A DNA stretch of 40,882 nucleotides from IMG/VR virus record IMGVR_UViG_3300017709_000005, positions 1 to 40,882 of that record. One strand, written 5' to 3'. The translations under genes and the position numbers were made by a program. The notes under the pieces are model-generated. The model was not told the origin of the DNA and made no database searches. It saw nothing but the letters and a program-made list of their open reading frames with translations. This DNA is from a virus. Below, one piece after another: positions 18,805 through 29,400 of this stretch. Numbering within the stretch: the first letter of the stretch is position 1; each line of letters begins with the position of its first letter.

Positions 18805-20034
18805 ATGGCTATAATAAACGAAATGCAAATAAATACTGAGGCTGTACCATCTACTGGTGGTACTAAGTATTTTAGCATAACAGGTGATGATGATGCTCAG
18901 TTTATGATTCAAGCCGTTACTTCTGAAGGTGTTTTTTATAATTTTACTACAAAACAATTCACAGCTGGAGAAGGTTTTAACTCTAATCACAATAAGTTAG
19001 TTAAATTGAGTGGTCAATATAACTCTTCAATACACTTTCCAAGTGGAGCTACTACAACGTACAGTATTATTTTAATAACAAATGGATTTGACACAACTAT
19101 CAACAACGATACTAGAAAAGTAAGTGTTAAGAAAGTTACGCAAAGTAGTGAAACAACGCTTACGTTTGCTTTTGCTACAGACAATCCAAACAAGTACAGT
19201 TCTAGTCCAGCAGCGGCGAACGTTACATCTAGTGGGACGCCAGGAGTAGCTACAAGTGTAGGTGTAAACAATACTAGCACGGTAACAAACGCTGACAACG
19301 ACACTCACGGCAGTGGATTTGCTACTTTAAAATGGGATAGAGATATAGTACAATATAACGGCGATAACATGTGGTACTGTCAAAAAACAGCCACGGTAAA
19401 CGGCGCTAGCTCTAGTACTGTGTTAACACTAGATAGTGTAGATGAAATTGCGATAGGATCTCAAATAACTTATATCACAGGTACAACTGCTCCTGGTGCA
19501 ACAACAATAGTAAAAGGTATAGATGCTGACGCAAAAACAGTAGTACTATCTAGATCTCAAGCTTTTAGCGACGGCGCTACGGTAACTATAAGATCTTACG
19601 GTGCGTCTTTAATAAATAGTGTTGCTGGCACTAGCGTTAGCTTTTCCGCAGTTGTAGCTATTAAAACTAGCGGTACAAACAAAACCTATACTACTAACGG
19701 AGCTACTAACACAAGCAACACTATAAACTTGAACGGATCGCGAGGATTAGGTAAAAGCGCTATAATTTCAGGTACAGGGATAAATAGATCAAACTCTGGC
19801 GATGTTATACACTCTGTTAGTCTTAGCGCTAGCGGTGGAAGTATAGTTGTAGGAGATAATGACGCTGGTACATCTGGAGATCTTCAAACTTTACCGGACA
19901 ACCTCACAATTAATACAGACTCTATTAGTACTATAGATGTTCATTTTAGAACGGAAATAAATAGTTATCCATCAACCAACAAGACGATAAACTTAGATTT
20001 AGATAGAATATTAACTCCATTAGCAACATCATGA
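18805..20034 (+). CDS. Beta-rich virion protein, 409 residues
   Basis: No family recognised. I chose the ATG at 18805 (MAIINEMQINTEAVPSTGG) over an in-frame ATG at 18766 because the latter lies inside the preceding gene, while 18805 follows an A-rich leader and begins with the Met-Ala seen at most starts here. The protein is Thr/Ser/Asn/Gly-rich with alternating hydrophobic residues, few charged helices and almost no Cys, typical of exposed beta-sandwich tail or fibre-associated proteins. Possible repeats of a short beta unit occur at about residues 185-260 and 280-340. The stop overlaps the next start (ATGATAA), so the two are probably translationally coupled. It could be a tail appendage or a decoration protein on the nozzle. 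Confidence 0.55.
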   Translation: MAIINEMQINTEAVPSTGGTKYFSITGDDDAQFMIQAVTSEGVFYNFTTKQFTAGEGFNSNHNKLVKLSGQYNSSIHFPSGATTTYSIILITNGFDTTINNDTRKVSVKKVTQSSETTLTFAFATDNPNKYSSSPAAANVTSSGTPGVATSVGVNNTSTVTNADNDTHGSGFATLKWDRDIVQYNGDNMWYCQKTATVNGASSSTVLTLDSVDEIAIGSQITYITGTTAPGATTIVKGIDADAKTVVLSRSQAFSDGATVTIRSYGASLINSVAGTSVSFSAVVAIKTSGTNKTYTTNGATNTSNTINLNGSRGLGKSAIISGTGINRSNSGDVIHSVSLSASGGSIVVGDNDAGTSGDLQTLPDNLTINTDSISTIDVHFRTEINSYPSTNKTINLDLDRILTPLATS

Positions 20035-20378
20035 TAATAAATTTTTCTTCAGCAATCGATAACAGCTCCGTGGCCGTTGGTGATATAGCCTACGCGTCTT
20101 CTGTTAGCTCCATAAAAAACGGACTGCAATACTTTGGTGAAGGCGGTGCAACACCTAATAGAGTTGGAAGAATAATATCTGTAGGTTCTAACTTTATCGA
20201 AGTAGAGTCTGATTCATTAAGCCCAGTTGAAGGAGATTTTATAATGTTTTCAAAAGATAACTCTGTTAACGAAGCTAGTTTGAAAGGTTATTATGCTAGT
20301 ATTACAATGAAAAATGAATCTACAGACAGAGCAGAGCTTTTCGCCGTTAACGCTGTAGTTCATGAAAGTAGTAAATAG
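20031..20378 (+). CDS. Small beta-rich structural protein, 115 residues
   Basis: Starts inside the stop of the preceding gene (4-base overlap, ATGA), so coupled translation is likely. The sequence has NFSSAIDNSSVAVGDIAYA at the start, a central GRIISVGSNFIEVESDS segment that looks like a small beta-barrel turn, and a FIMFSKDNSVNEASLKGYYA stretch near the end, finishing EStDRAELFAVNAVVHE-like. There are no membrane segments or catalytic motifs. Placement between tail proteins and the GNAT-like gene suggests a minor virion component. I do not recognise a named family with confidence, although a closing pattern of 'KGYYASI.MKN.S.D.AELFAV' resembles minor proteins of marine phage tail modules. 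Confidence 0.55.
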   Translation: MIINFSSAIDNSSVAVGDIAYASSVSSIKNGLQYFGEGGATPNRVGRIISVGSNFIEVESDSLSPVEGDFIMFSKDNSVNEASLKGYYASITMKNESTDRAELFAVNAVVHESSK

Positions 20379-20426
20379 TATGCTTAAAATGTGACTATAT
20401 ACACTATAATAGAATTAAATTAAATA

Positions 20427-20846
20427 ATGAGTGAACAAGTTGCATTTAGAACCTTTAAAGAAGGTGACTACGAAATGTGTTGTGATTGGTGGAGATGGTG
20501 GTGGAAAGAAATACCGGTAAAAAGAAAAGTTTTACCAAACGATGAAAGATGTTTCGTAATAGAAAATAATAACATACCTGTAGCTGCGGTTTTTTTATAC
20601 GCGGCTGTAAATCCAGAGGTAGGTTATCAAACATGGTTAGTGTCTAATCCAGAGTACAAACAAAAAGATAGAAGAAAAATGCTAGAGTTGCTAGTAGCAA
20701 ACGTGGCAAAGGAAGCGAAAGAAACCTGGGGTATGTCAATGTTATTTACAGTATGTGTAAACAAACACATGGAAAACATTCACGAAAACCAAGGTTGGTT
20801 TATAGAACGATCAGCGCCTTGTTACGAGGCGTTCAAATACTTATAA
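20427..20846 (+). CDS. GNAT-like protein (T7 gp13-like position)
   Basis: 139 residues with an N-acetyltransferase-like pattern: an opening FRTFKEGDYEMCCDWWRWWW, a beta strand pair around residues 40-60 (CFVIENNNIPVAAVFLYA), a loop and helix KQKDRRKMLELLVANVAKEA at the place of the acetyl-CoA-binding loop, and a final strand/helix with GWFIERSAPCYEAF. The classic Q/R-x-x-G-x-G/A loop is not obvious (KQKDRRKM instead), so catalysis is uncertain. T7 gp13 is a protein of almost the same length with a GNAT-like fold, encoded directly before the internal virion genes 14-16; the neighbours here fit that order. The Trp-rich WWRWWW run is unusual. It could acetylate a virion or host protein, or act only as an assembly factor. 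Confidence 0.7.
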   Translation: MSEQVAFRTFKEGDYEMCCDWWRWWWKEIPVKRKVLPNDERCFVIENNNIPVAAVFLYAAVNPEVGYQTWLVSNPEYKQKDRRKMLELLVANVAKEAKETWGMSMLFTVCVNKHMENIHENQGWFIERSAPCYEAFKYL

Positions 20847-20847
20847 T

Positions 20848-21504
20848 ATGGGTAGAGCAGCACAAAGAAGAACAGAGCAGCAAATTACAGGCGCTACAGA
20901 AACTCAACTACAAGAGCAACGCGCATTTCAAGACAGACAAAGACAAGCTTTAGACGCTCAAAGAGCAAGTTATGAAAACTTTGAGTTTACAAATCCTTTT
21001 GCTGGTATGGAGAATACCATGGAGGATTTACAGGTTAATACAGTTGCGGCTGACTTTCAAGCAGAGCAAGGTAGACAGCAAAGAGCAAATTTATTAAGTG
21101 GGTTAAGAGGAGCGGCCGGAGGTTCTGGTATCGCTGGTTTAGCTCAAGCATTAGCTAATCAAGGAACCTTACAATCAAGAAAAATATCTGTAGACATAGC
21201 AAAACAACAGTCAATGAATGAAAAGCTTGCCGCTCAGCAAGGTATGCAGATACAACAACTAGAACAGCAAGGAGAAGCCGCCGTTCAGCAAGCGTTGGCC
21301 AGCAGAGAGTCTACGCTACTTGGCATGGAAATGGGTGAAATGGCTGGTGCTAGAGCTGGCGTACAAGCTGCTTACGGAAATCAAATGGCAGGGCTCGGCG
21401 CTATATCAGGCATGCAAAACGCTCGTATGGGTATGTATGGACAAATAATAGGTGGTGTTGCTCAAGGAGTTAGCACTGCTGTTACAGGAAACATTATAGG
21501 ATAA
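20848..21504 (+). CDS. Small internal virion protein (T7 gp14-like)
   Basis: 218 residues, 1 base after the GNAT-like gene. The N-terminal half is Gln/Arg/Ala-rich and helical, followed by a Gly/Ala-rich segment at about residues 82-115 (GLRGAAGGSGIAGLAQALAN), a second Gln-rich helix, and a small-residue, amphipathic or membrane-active C-terminus (MGQ-like run then GGVAQGVSTAVTGNIIG). Small, Gln- and Gly/Ala-rich proteins of about 200 residues at this place form the outer-membrane part of the DNA-ejection channel in T7 (gp14, 196 residues). The function is therefore inferred from order, size and composition; no strict sequence motif defines the family. Confidence 0.65.
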   Translation: MGRAAQRRTEQQITGATETQLQEQRAFQDRQRQALDAQRASYENFEFTNPFAGMENTMEDLQVNTVAADFQAEQGRQQRANLLSGLRGAAGGSGIAGLAQALANQGTLQSRKISVDIAKQQSMNEKLAAQQGMQIQQLEQQGEAAVQQALASRESTLLGMEMGEMAGARAGVQAAYGNQMAGLGAISGMQNARMGMYGQIIGGVAQGVSTAVTGNIIG

Positions 21505-21508
21505 AACG

Positions 21509-23422
21509 ATGGCAAAAGGAGGAATAAATTTAACACCAAGAGCAGACGCTACTTTAGTTAACCAAGCCGCTCGTATGGGTATGGCTGGAGTGCCAAAAGA
21601 TCTTAGCAAGACGTTCAAAGGAATGTCTGATAGTTATGCTTCAGCAATGAGCACTATAGGTGAGGTTGGCAACGCAATAGGTCAAACGTTAGGAAAACTA
21701 GCAGGTGAAGGTATTAAAATAGCTACTGAAAACTTAAAAAACAGGCAAGCTGGAACTTATGATGATTTTACAGACGGAGGGCTTGACGAAACAGCTAGAA
21801 CTCTTTTGGAAGATTTAAAAGAAAAAGGTAGATTTTTAAAAGACACAGACGGCGACGGTAAAAAAGAAATTACTGATAGATTTAAGTTTGGTAAAGAAGG
21901 CAAACAAGCTAGACAAGAGTTTAGAAAAGAGAAAAAACAAACCTTAGCGCTTTTAGAAGATATAAGAAATAAACAATATGGAAATTTAGAAGCCGCAAGT
22001 AGAGGTGAGATTATTGAAGGAGCTTCTTCTGCGACTCAATTAACCATGAATAATGCTATAGCCGCTGGCGCCGAAGGTCTTGGCACAAACACTTCTTTTC
22101 CAGGAGTAAAAGCGGTTTCTTACATTACTGAGGTTGATGGTAAAAAATCTATAGCATACAGGCTTCAAGATAAAGACGGAAATTTAATAAAAAGCATTAA
22201 CGAAGTAACTAATCAAATAGAATTAGCTGCCGGAGAAGACGATGCTTATTCTGTTGCTGCTAACAAGATAGACAAGTTAATAACTAAAAAAGATGCTTTA
22301 GTTGTAGAAAATTTTTCTAAAATAGGGGCAAACTCTTATAACAGTGGCTTAAAAAATCAAGAGTTTCAAGTTAATAAAACAAAATCTGACATATTAACTT
22401 CAGTTAAGACAGATGATGCTTTTTCTACAGCTGTCCATAGTAACGAGCTAGGATTAGATCAATCTTATGCTGACATGCTTTCTTCTTCTAATAGTATAAC
22501 AGAGGAAATGTATACGTCTCTTTTTGACTTAAACAAAGACGGAACTATAGATGCTAGCGAACAGGCTAAAGCCGATTCTAACGTTAGAAGACTTGGCTTT
22601 GACAACAAAGAAGAGTTTATGAGCGTTGATAATATGCTAGCCTTAAAAAAAGCGATGTTAGATCCTACTAACATAGCGGCTAGAAATATATTTGCTAATT
22701 GGGCTACAGGCGAAATGGCAGACCAACATATACTCGGAGGACAAGATTACACTAAAACTTTAAATGTAGAAACAGCTGCAGAAAAAAGACAAAGATTAAA
22801 AGACGAAAAAAGATCTAGCACAATTGACGCTTTAAAAATTGGACAAAAAATTATAGAATATGATAATACTAGAGTTTTGTTTAGTGAAAATGGAGTTGAT
22901 TATGCTCTTTTAACTAAAAATGAACTTAGCGACGTAGATAAAAATGGTCTTTCTGCTATTGACAATGCTCAGTTCTTTAATAGAGGAAACTTTATAGTTA
23001 GTTTAGGTGGCGAGGTTTTACCTGGAGAGTTTGATGATGATAATAGTGTCAATGAAAAGGAAGAAGAAGAGTTTAACGCTAAGCTTGGAGCTTTAGGAAA
23101 TAAAGTTAATGCAGATGGAAACGGTGAAATATACGTAAACCAAAAATTTGATGGCGGCTTCCGTAGTCAAGCGGGCTACGAAGGGTATTTATTTGAGTCT
23201 AATAGCGAAAAATTCATTGCAGGTACTTTAAACAGAGAGTATAAGTCTCTAGGCTTTAGATTTGAAATGAAAGGTGCAAACAGAATAACAGCGTTTGGTG
23301 AAGATAAAGATGGAAAAGAGATATTTGAAACTTTTAAAACAAATCAAGGCGACGCTCTAAATAAAAACGAAGAACTTAGATTAAAGCAGTGGATGCAAGA
23401 CAATAAGCCTGCTTTAAAATAA
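21509..23422 (+). CDS. Internal virion protein (T7 gp15-like) with EF-hand-like loops
   Basis: 637 residues, largely helical and charged, in the slot and size range of T7 gp15 (747 residues), which forms the periplasmic tube of the ejection apparatus. Residues 340-351 (DLNKDGTIDASE) match a canonical 12-residue EF-hand calcium loop at positions 1, 3, 5, 6, 9 and 12. Residues 112-123 (DTDGDGKKEITD) give a second loop with Asp at the last position, and a weaker Asp/Glu-rich candidate lies at 509-520. The N-terminus is Gly/Ala-rich. No signal peptide was seen. The next gene starts 13 bases downstream. The ejection role is inferred from context. Calcium binding is predicted from the loops alone. 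Confidence 0.6.
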   Translation: MAKGGINLTPRADATLVNQAARMGMAGVPKDLSKTFKGMSDSYASAMSTIGEVGNAIGQTLGKLAGEGIKIATENLKNRQAGTYDDFTDGGLDETARTLLEDLKEKGRFLKDTDGDGKKEITDRFKFGKEGKQARQEFRKEKKQTLALLEDIRNKQYGNLEAASRGEIIEGASSATQLTMNNAIAAGAEGLGTNTSFPGVKAVSYITEVDGKKSIAYRLQDKDGNLIKSINEVTNQIELAAGEDDAYSVAANKIDKLITKKDALVVENFSKIGANSYNSGLKNQEFQVNKTKSDILTSVKTDDAFSTAVHSNELGLDQSYADMLSSSNSITEEMYTSLFDLNKDGTIDASEQAKADSNVRRLGFDNKEEFMSVDNMLALKKAMLDPTNIAARNIFANWATGEMADQHILGGQDYTKTLNVETAAEKRQRLKDEKRSSTIDALKIGQKIIEYDNTRVLFSENGVDYALLTKNELSDVDKNGLSAIDNAQFFNRGNFIVSLGGEVLPGEFDDDNSVNEKEEEEFNAKLGALGNKVNADGNGEIYVNQKFDGGFRSQAGYEGYLFESNSEKFIAGTLNREYKSLGFRFEMKGANRITAFGEDKDGKEIFETFKTNQGDALNKNEELRLKQWMQDNKPALK

Positions 23423-23435
23423 AAATAAATATCAT

Positions 23436-26400
23436 ATGCCAGATTATATTTCCGCAAACGGTTTTTCATATAGCGAAGAAGAGATAAACGATACCGCCAA
23501 ACAAAAAGGTATTACCTTTGAAGAGGTCGTAGCTAAAAACGGTTTAACTCTACCCGATAATACTATGAATGTAGATCAGTCTAAAGCTGAACCTATTGAA
23601 AGTGAGTATAAGTCTATAGAAATGCCTAGCGTTGATCAGCTAAAAGAAGGTATATCTTGGCTTCAAGCAGAGGGTGATATGAAATCAAAACTTAACGCTT
23701 GGTATAAAAATTCTGAGTACGAGTTTGATGATGTTTCTTTTGGTAAAGACAAAATTAAGGTTTACGATAAAAGCACAGGTGAATACTCTGACGAGTTTGA
23801 TGTTCCTAACCTTTTTGAAGGTACTGTGTTTTCTGGTTTTCAAGAAATTACTAAATTTGAAGATCTTCACAACAACTTATCAACTTTTTTTAATCGTAAT
23901 AAGAAGAAAAACGAAAACCAACTTGCTTTTGACAAACAGTATAAAGATCAAAGAAAAAAAGCTGAAGGAAAAGTAGGTGATCTTTTGGAAGACACTAAAT
24001 TTATGACTGAGGTGCTAGGTGAAGAGTGGACTGTAGATTATATTACAGACGTTAAAGAAGGTGGTAAAAGTGGAGTTGGTAACGACCAAGACTATGAGTT
24101 AATACTTAAGGCTATAAAAGAAAAAGTAGGTAGTTTTGAAGGTGGTGCTTTAGGTTTGTTTGAAAGCTATGTTCCTGGAGAAGATTTGTCAAGAATAAGA
24201 GAAGAAGATCTTGAGTCTGTTGTAAGAGACGGTATAAGAAAAAAGTTTAAAAAAAATGAAGCTAAAGCTTACGAGAAGTTAAACACAGAATTTAACGAAG
24301 GCATAGACATTGAAAACATGAGCGCTAGTGATGTTGAAAAAGCACACACAAGCTACATGAAAAACGTTGTTTTAAACGATGAAGAACAACTTGTTGCTGA
24401 CTCTTACAATAGATTACAAAAGCTAGAACCCGGATCACAAGAATACCAAAAAGAAGAAAAAGTTTATAATAAATTATTAAAAGACTCTGAGTCGTTTTGG
24501 CAGTACGGTTCTAAGGCTCTTATAGATCCGATAACGAGACAGTCAATTGACCCTGAAGCTCCAGGAGCTAGTACGGCTGTTGAAGTAACAAAAGAAGATG
24601 CTGACTATGTAAAAGCAACTTATGGAGATAATGTTGACGCTGCTTTTTCTGCTAATGGAAGAAAAGCATTTGTGTTAAGCAGAAGAGGAGAACAAGTGTT
24701 TGACGTTACTATAAACGATCCTCAAGCGTTAAGTATATTCAAAAGCTTAAATTATGAGGTTAAAGGCGAAAACAAACTTGGGTATGAAATGGAGATAAAG
24801 CTAAAGGATTTAGCTCCTTATTACGATCAAACAGTTAAATCTGACGGTTTTACTTTTGGCAACTTGTTGTCTGGTAGAGCAGATATAGGATCTTCTATAG
24901 CGGGCGCTTTAGGTATTTCAGACAAAGCTACATTTGAATCTCCAATGGGTTATTTTGGCTTAACTGAAAAAACAGACTTGCAAAAGTTTGGCTTGTTAGA
25001 GCAAAGGTTTTTTGACCAAAATGAATATGCTGACGAAGATCAATCTAAAGCTTTTAAAAGACTAGTAAAAGATCACAGAGACGACTTATATAACAACGTA
25101 AAACAGGGTAAAGTTTTAGCTCAAATGAAGCTTATGAACCTTGACGTTTCTTCAACAAAATCTTTTTTACCAGAAAGAGGCGTTGAATTAGTAGTAGAAG
25201 GCGCTTTAGGTATAGAAGGAGCTGATAGTCCAATGTCTACGGACTTGTTTGACACTGGTAGAGGCAAGAGAGACGTTATGGAGACCATAATAAACACTAC
25301 AGATGTAAAAGCTACTAAGAATCAGTTAGAGCGCTTTAAAAGAAGTGGATTTTATAGAACATACGAAGGTGTTGCTGGATTTGTTCCTGCTATAGCTGAA
25401 TTTGCTTTGATAGACGTAGCGCTAAAGAAGACCGGTGCTATAACTGGTGCTACTAAGCTAATGAGCAAACTTAGCAAAGGTACAGCTGGACAGAAAATGA
25501 TGTATCATACCTACATGGGTATTCGCGAAGAGTTTAAGATGGCCCAAGCATTTGATGAGCATTATCATCTAGGTGGTGGTGCTGGCTTTTACGCTATTGG
25601 TGCGGGCTTACCTAGATTTACTACTGGATTTCAACAGCTTAACTCTTTAATGAAACTAAATAGAAGTGGTGTTGCTGGTGCTTTATCTACTCAAGGAGCA
25701 GCTCAATTAGAGGCTTTAATTAGAGATGTAAGAGGTAAAGAAACATATCAAACTTATTTAAAAGAAAACTATAGCGATTTAGACTTAAAGTTTAGCGATG
25801 CTATTATTGACTACTTTGTTTTTGCCGCTGTAGGCGCTAAAGGTTTTGCTAATAAAAACTTTAGGAACTATATTAACACTACAAGCAGGCTTGAAAGGTT
25901 AGAAAAAGAATTGGTAGACAAAATAAACGTATACAGTAGTACAATAGAAAATAGAAAAGCCACAGGTAATCGTACGTCTACTACTAGCACTGAAACAGGA
26001 AAAGAGTTAATGAGCGGCGAAGGTGTGCTAGAAAAGAAGCTTAAAAAAAGTCAAGAGCTACTTGAGGGCGTGCATAACACGTTAAACACTATATATAGAA
26101 CGGCTGATTTTCAAGATCCTGCTAAGGTTCAAAAAATACTTGAAAGACAAGGTAAAAACTTAAAAGCAATATATGGTAAAGATATAGCTTTTGAAGTTGT
26201 GTCTGAAAGAGTTGACAAAGATGGTAGAAAGTTATTTGAGTTTGATGATTCTGCAGCTGAGTTTAAAAGCGATAAAAAAACAATTATAGTTGATATTAAT
26301 AGGGTTACTGAAGGTAAAACACCTCATGAGGTTTTTCACTTTGTAATGGAAAAATCTTTTAGTTCAAATCCAGAAGTAGTTCAAAAATTTAAAAAATCTA

Positions 26401-29400
26401 TTGTAGATGCTTTTCCAGGTAAAGTGTTTGATGCTGAAATAAAAGATAAAGATGGCAAGACAACTGGTCAAAGAAGAAAAATGACTATAGAAGAGTTTAT
26501 TGAAAACGAACATGGTAAGTCAACTGAAAACTTAAAGGCTAACGAGTTTATGGCATATGTAGCCGAAGTATTATCTAATCCAAGATTTTACGCTCAGCAT
26601 AGTCAAAAAGGCACTTGGGGAAAAATAAAAAACAATATAAATAAGTTTACCAACGAAAGATACGGCTCAAACGTTTTTGAGCAAGGCACAAAACAAGACA
26701 TGATTGACTTCATGTATAACTTCTCAAGGTCTACTAAGGCTGGTACTTTAACTCTTAAGCAAATAGAAATGTTTAAGAAAATAAAAGAAGATGGTACTTT
26801 TGGCGAACCTATAGAAGCTGACAATAGAACAGAACAAAAGAAAAGAGAGCAAGCTAGTGAAGACTATACTATGCCTTCAGCAAGCGTTGAAATGTCAGCG
26901 GGTACGCAGAAAGTTTACGATGCTATGGTTAAGGGTAAGAAAGGTAGAGACTTAGACAGAGGCATAGAGCAATTAGTAATGCCTGACTTTGACAACAAGA
27001 CTTCTGTTGCTGGGAAAAATTTCGACAGTCTTATCTATGATGTTATTCAACAGCTATACCCTAGAATAGGAGGAAGTAAAACAAAAAGCTATGACTTAGC
27101 TGTTGATCTAGTGTACGATACTAAAAGACCTAATCCTGAAACTACTAAAAATAGAGGTTTACTAGGTATTATAAAAGAATACGAGGCTAGAAAAGAGTAT
27201 ATTACCACTCAGAGAAAACAAGAAGATGGTAGTACAAAAGATGTTAAAGAAATATACGATTCTGAAGGAAACAAAAGAATAACCGAAAAGAAAGTTCAAG
27301 AGTTAGAAAGAAAGTACAATGCTAAGTTTGGAACTAAAGAGTTTATAGATCAAGCTAACGCAGAAGGTTACAAAGGAAAGCAAAACCTAACTAAAAAAGT
27401 TGGTCAAACTTTGAAAGAACGTATACATGAAATAGTAGATAGATCTGGTCTTACTGAAAGCGAACTTCAAGGCATGGACTTTGGTAAAAGCTTAGATGAT
27501 ATATCTGAGGCGAAGCTAGCAGATTTAGGTGGCGGTGTTGTTGAGACTAAGATGCCTAAACAGAAAACTAAACAAGAAAAAATTGAAGAATATAAGCTAG
27601 AAAACAAATTAGATTTAAGAGAGCACAAGCTGTTTAAAGATAATGTAGAGCTAAAAGTAGAAACTCAAGTGGCTGCTTTAAAGTTTTTAACAGAATCTAG
27701 AATTGAAGATATAAGAAGAGAAACTTACAAAGACGCTTTTAAAAAATATCCTAAAGCATTTGCTGAGTTTAAAAAACAGTTTGGAGAAACTAAAGAAGAC
27801 ATAAAAGAAACTTTTGAAAAGCAAGGTAAAGATTTATTTAAAGGTATATTATTAGACAAAGATTATTTTACTGGTGAAAAAGTTAGTGGTATAAAGAAAA
27901 CTTTTGACACGTTATTTAAAGGCACTGGCGTTAGAATGGCTATGTCTGAGTTTGGCCCTTTAGCTAAAGCTGTAAGAACAGAAAAAGAGCTAGCTATTGG
28001 TCCTGAAAAATTTGAAAAAATAGATCCTAAAGGTGAAAATGTTTTATACAACAAGATATACGGAACAGGAAGATCTAGTCAACACAAGACAAGAGCTGAT
28101 AAAGCTATGCAGTTTTTGTTTGAGTCATATTTTAATCAAACAGTTAGGCTAGATAGACTTAACAATCCTGGTATAATTGAAATGCTAAAAAAGAAAAATC
28201 CTGGTATATACGAAGGACTTGGATTTGAAAGAGTGCTTAAACAAATTGCGACAAACTTAAAAGGTAGCGTTCCAGAGTCTATGGCTAGTAATTCTAGGAT
28301 AGAGTTAATATCTAATCAACTTGGCAGTAAAATTAAAAGAGGCGCTAGTGCTAGATCTGCAGTTCTTGAAATTATAGCTAAATATGAAGATTTAAAACCT
28401 TATAAGCAGGAAATACTAGACAAGATGGGCGTTGCTTTAGAAGGCATAAAAACTACAGGTGAAGCGCTTGTTAAAGTAGGTGAAGCTTCAAGAAAACTTG
28501 GCTTGCTAGAAGGAAAAGCTTTTGCACCTATCGTGTTTGGTGGTGGCTATAAAGGTAAAAAGGGTTTAGTAAGTGTACACGACTTAATAAGAAAGTTTGC
28601 TGAAGACAATAATATTCCTAAAGAATTATTAAACATTGACAAAAACTTTTCTGATAGAGTTGCTGACCCAGATTTTTCTAGAAAATACTCTGAAGAATTT
28701 TTACCAGACTTTTATAACACGTTTGATTCTAGGCTAATAAATGCTTTTAGCAAGATAATAAGACCTACAATGGGCGAAGGTCTTCTTAGATTTGGCTATA
28801 GACCAATAGTTGACTATATTAGCAAAGGAGTATTTAAAGGACAAAGACCTTTAATATTTAATACTGAAATGGGTAAGGGTATTATAGAAGGCTTAGATGG
28901 TATTATTGAAATAAATTCAAAAACTAAAAAGCCTTATACAGCTAAAGAGTTTACGAAAAAGTTTGGCATTGACCTTAAGTTTGTAAAGGTTAACGATAAC
29001 GTTAAGGTAAAAAACTTAATAGAAAAAACGTTACAGTCAGAAACTTTTTCAGACATATCTACGGATAAAGGAAAGAAAAAGATAGCTAAATACATAATGG
29101 AAAAGCTATCACCCGATGCAACCGTAAAAGGCTACAACAAAATGGTTGAGTCAAACGAAGGTATGTTAAAGTATACGGCTGGAAAAATATTTGACTACCT
29201 AAGCAACGCTAAAACAATTGAGCAGAAAGCAGAAGCTATAAACAATGTATCTTTTATGCTTCAATCTCAAACCAGTAGCGGTGGAGGTATTTTTAGAGGA
29301 TTAGCTACTCATACAGCTATAACATTAAAAAGCGTGCTGCCTACAGCGAAAAAGAAATATCACAGCGAACACGAGTTTCAATTAGCTAATTATACTGGAA

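Noticed and set aside
20405-20410. TATAAT just before the GNAT-like gene as a promoter
   Set aside because: No matching -35, and Bacteroidetes promoters use a different -7 box (TAnnTTTG). In such AT-rich DNA one TATAAT is expected by chance.
20753-20953. Forward ORF overlapping the GNAT-like and gp14-like genes
   Set aside because: It is a frame shadow across two genes that are both well formed, with no leader or domain of its own.
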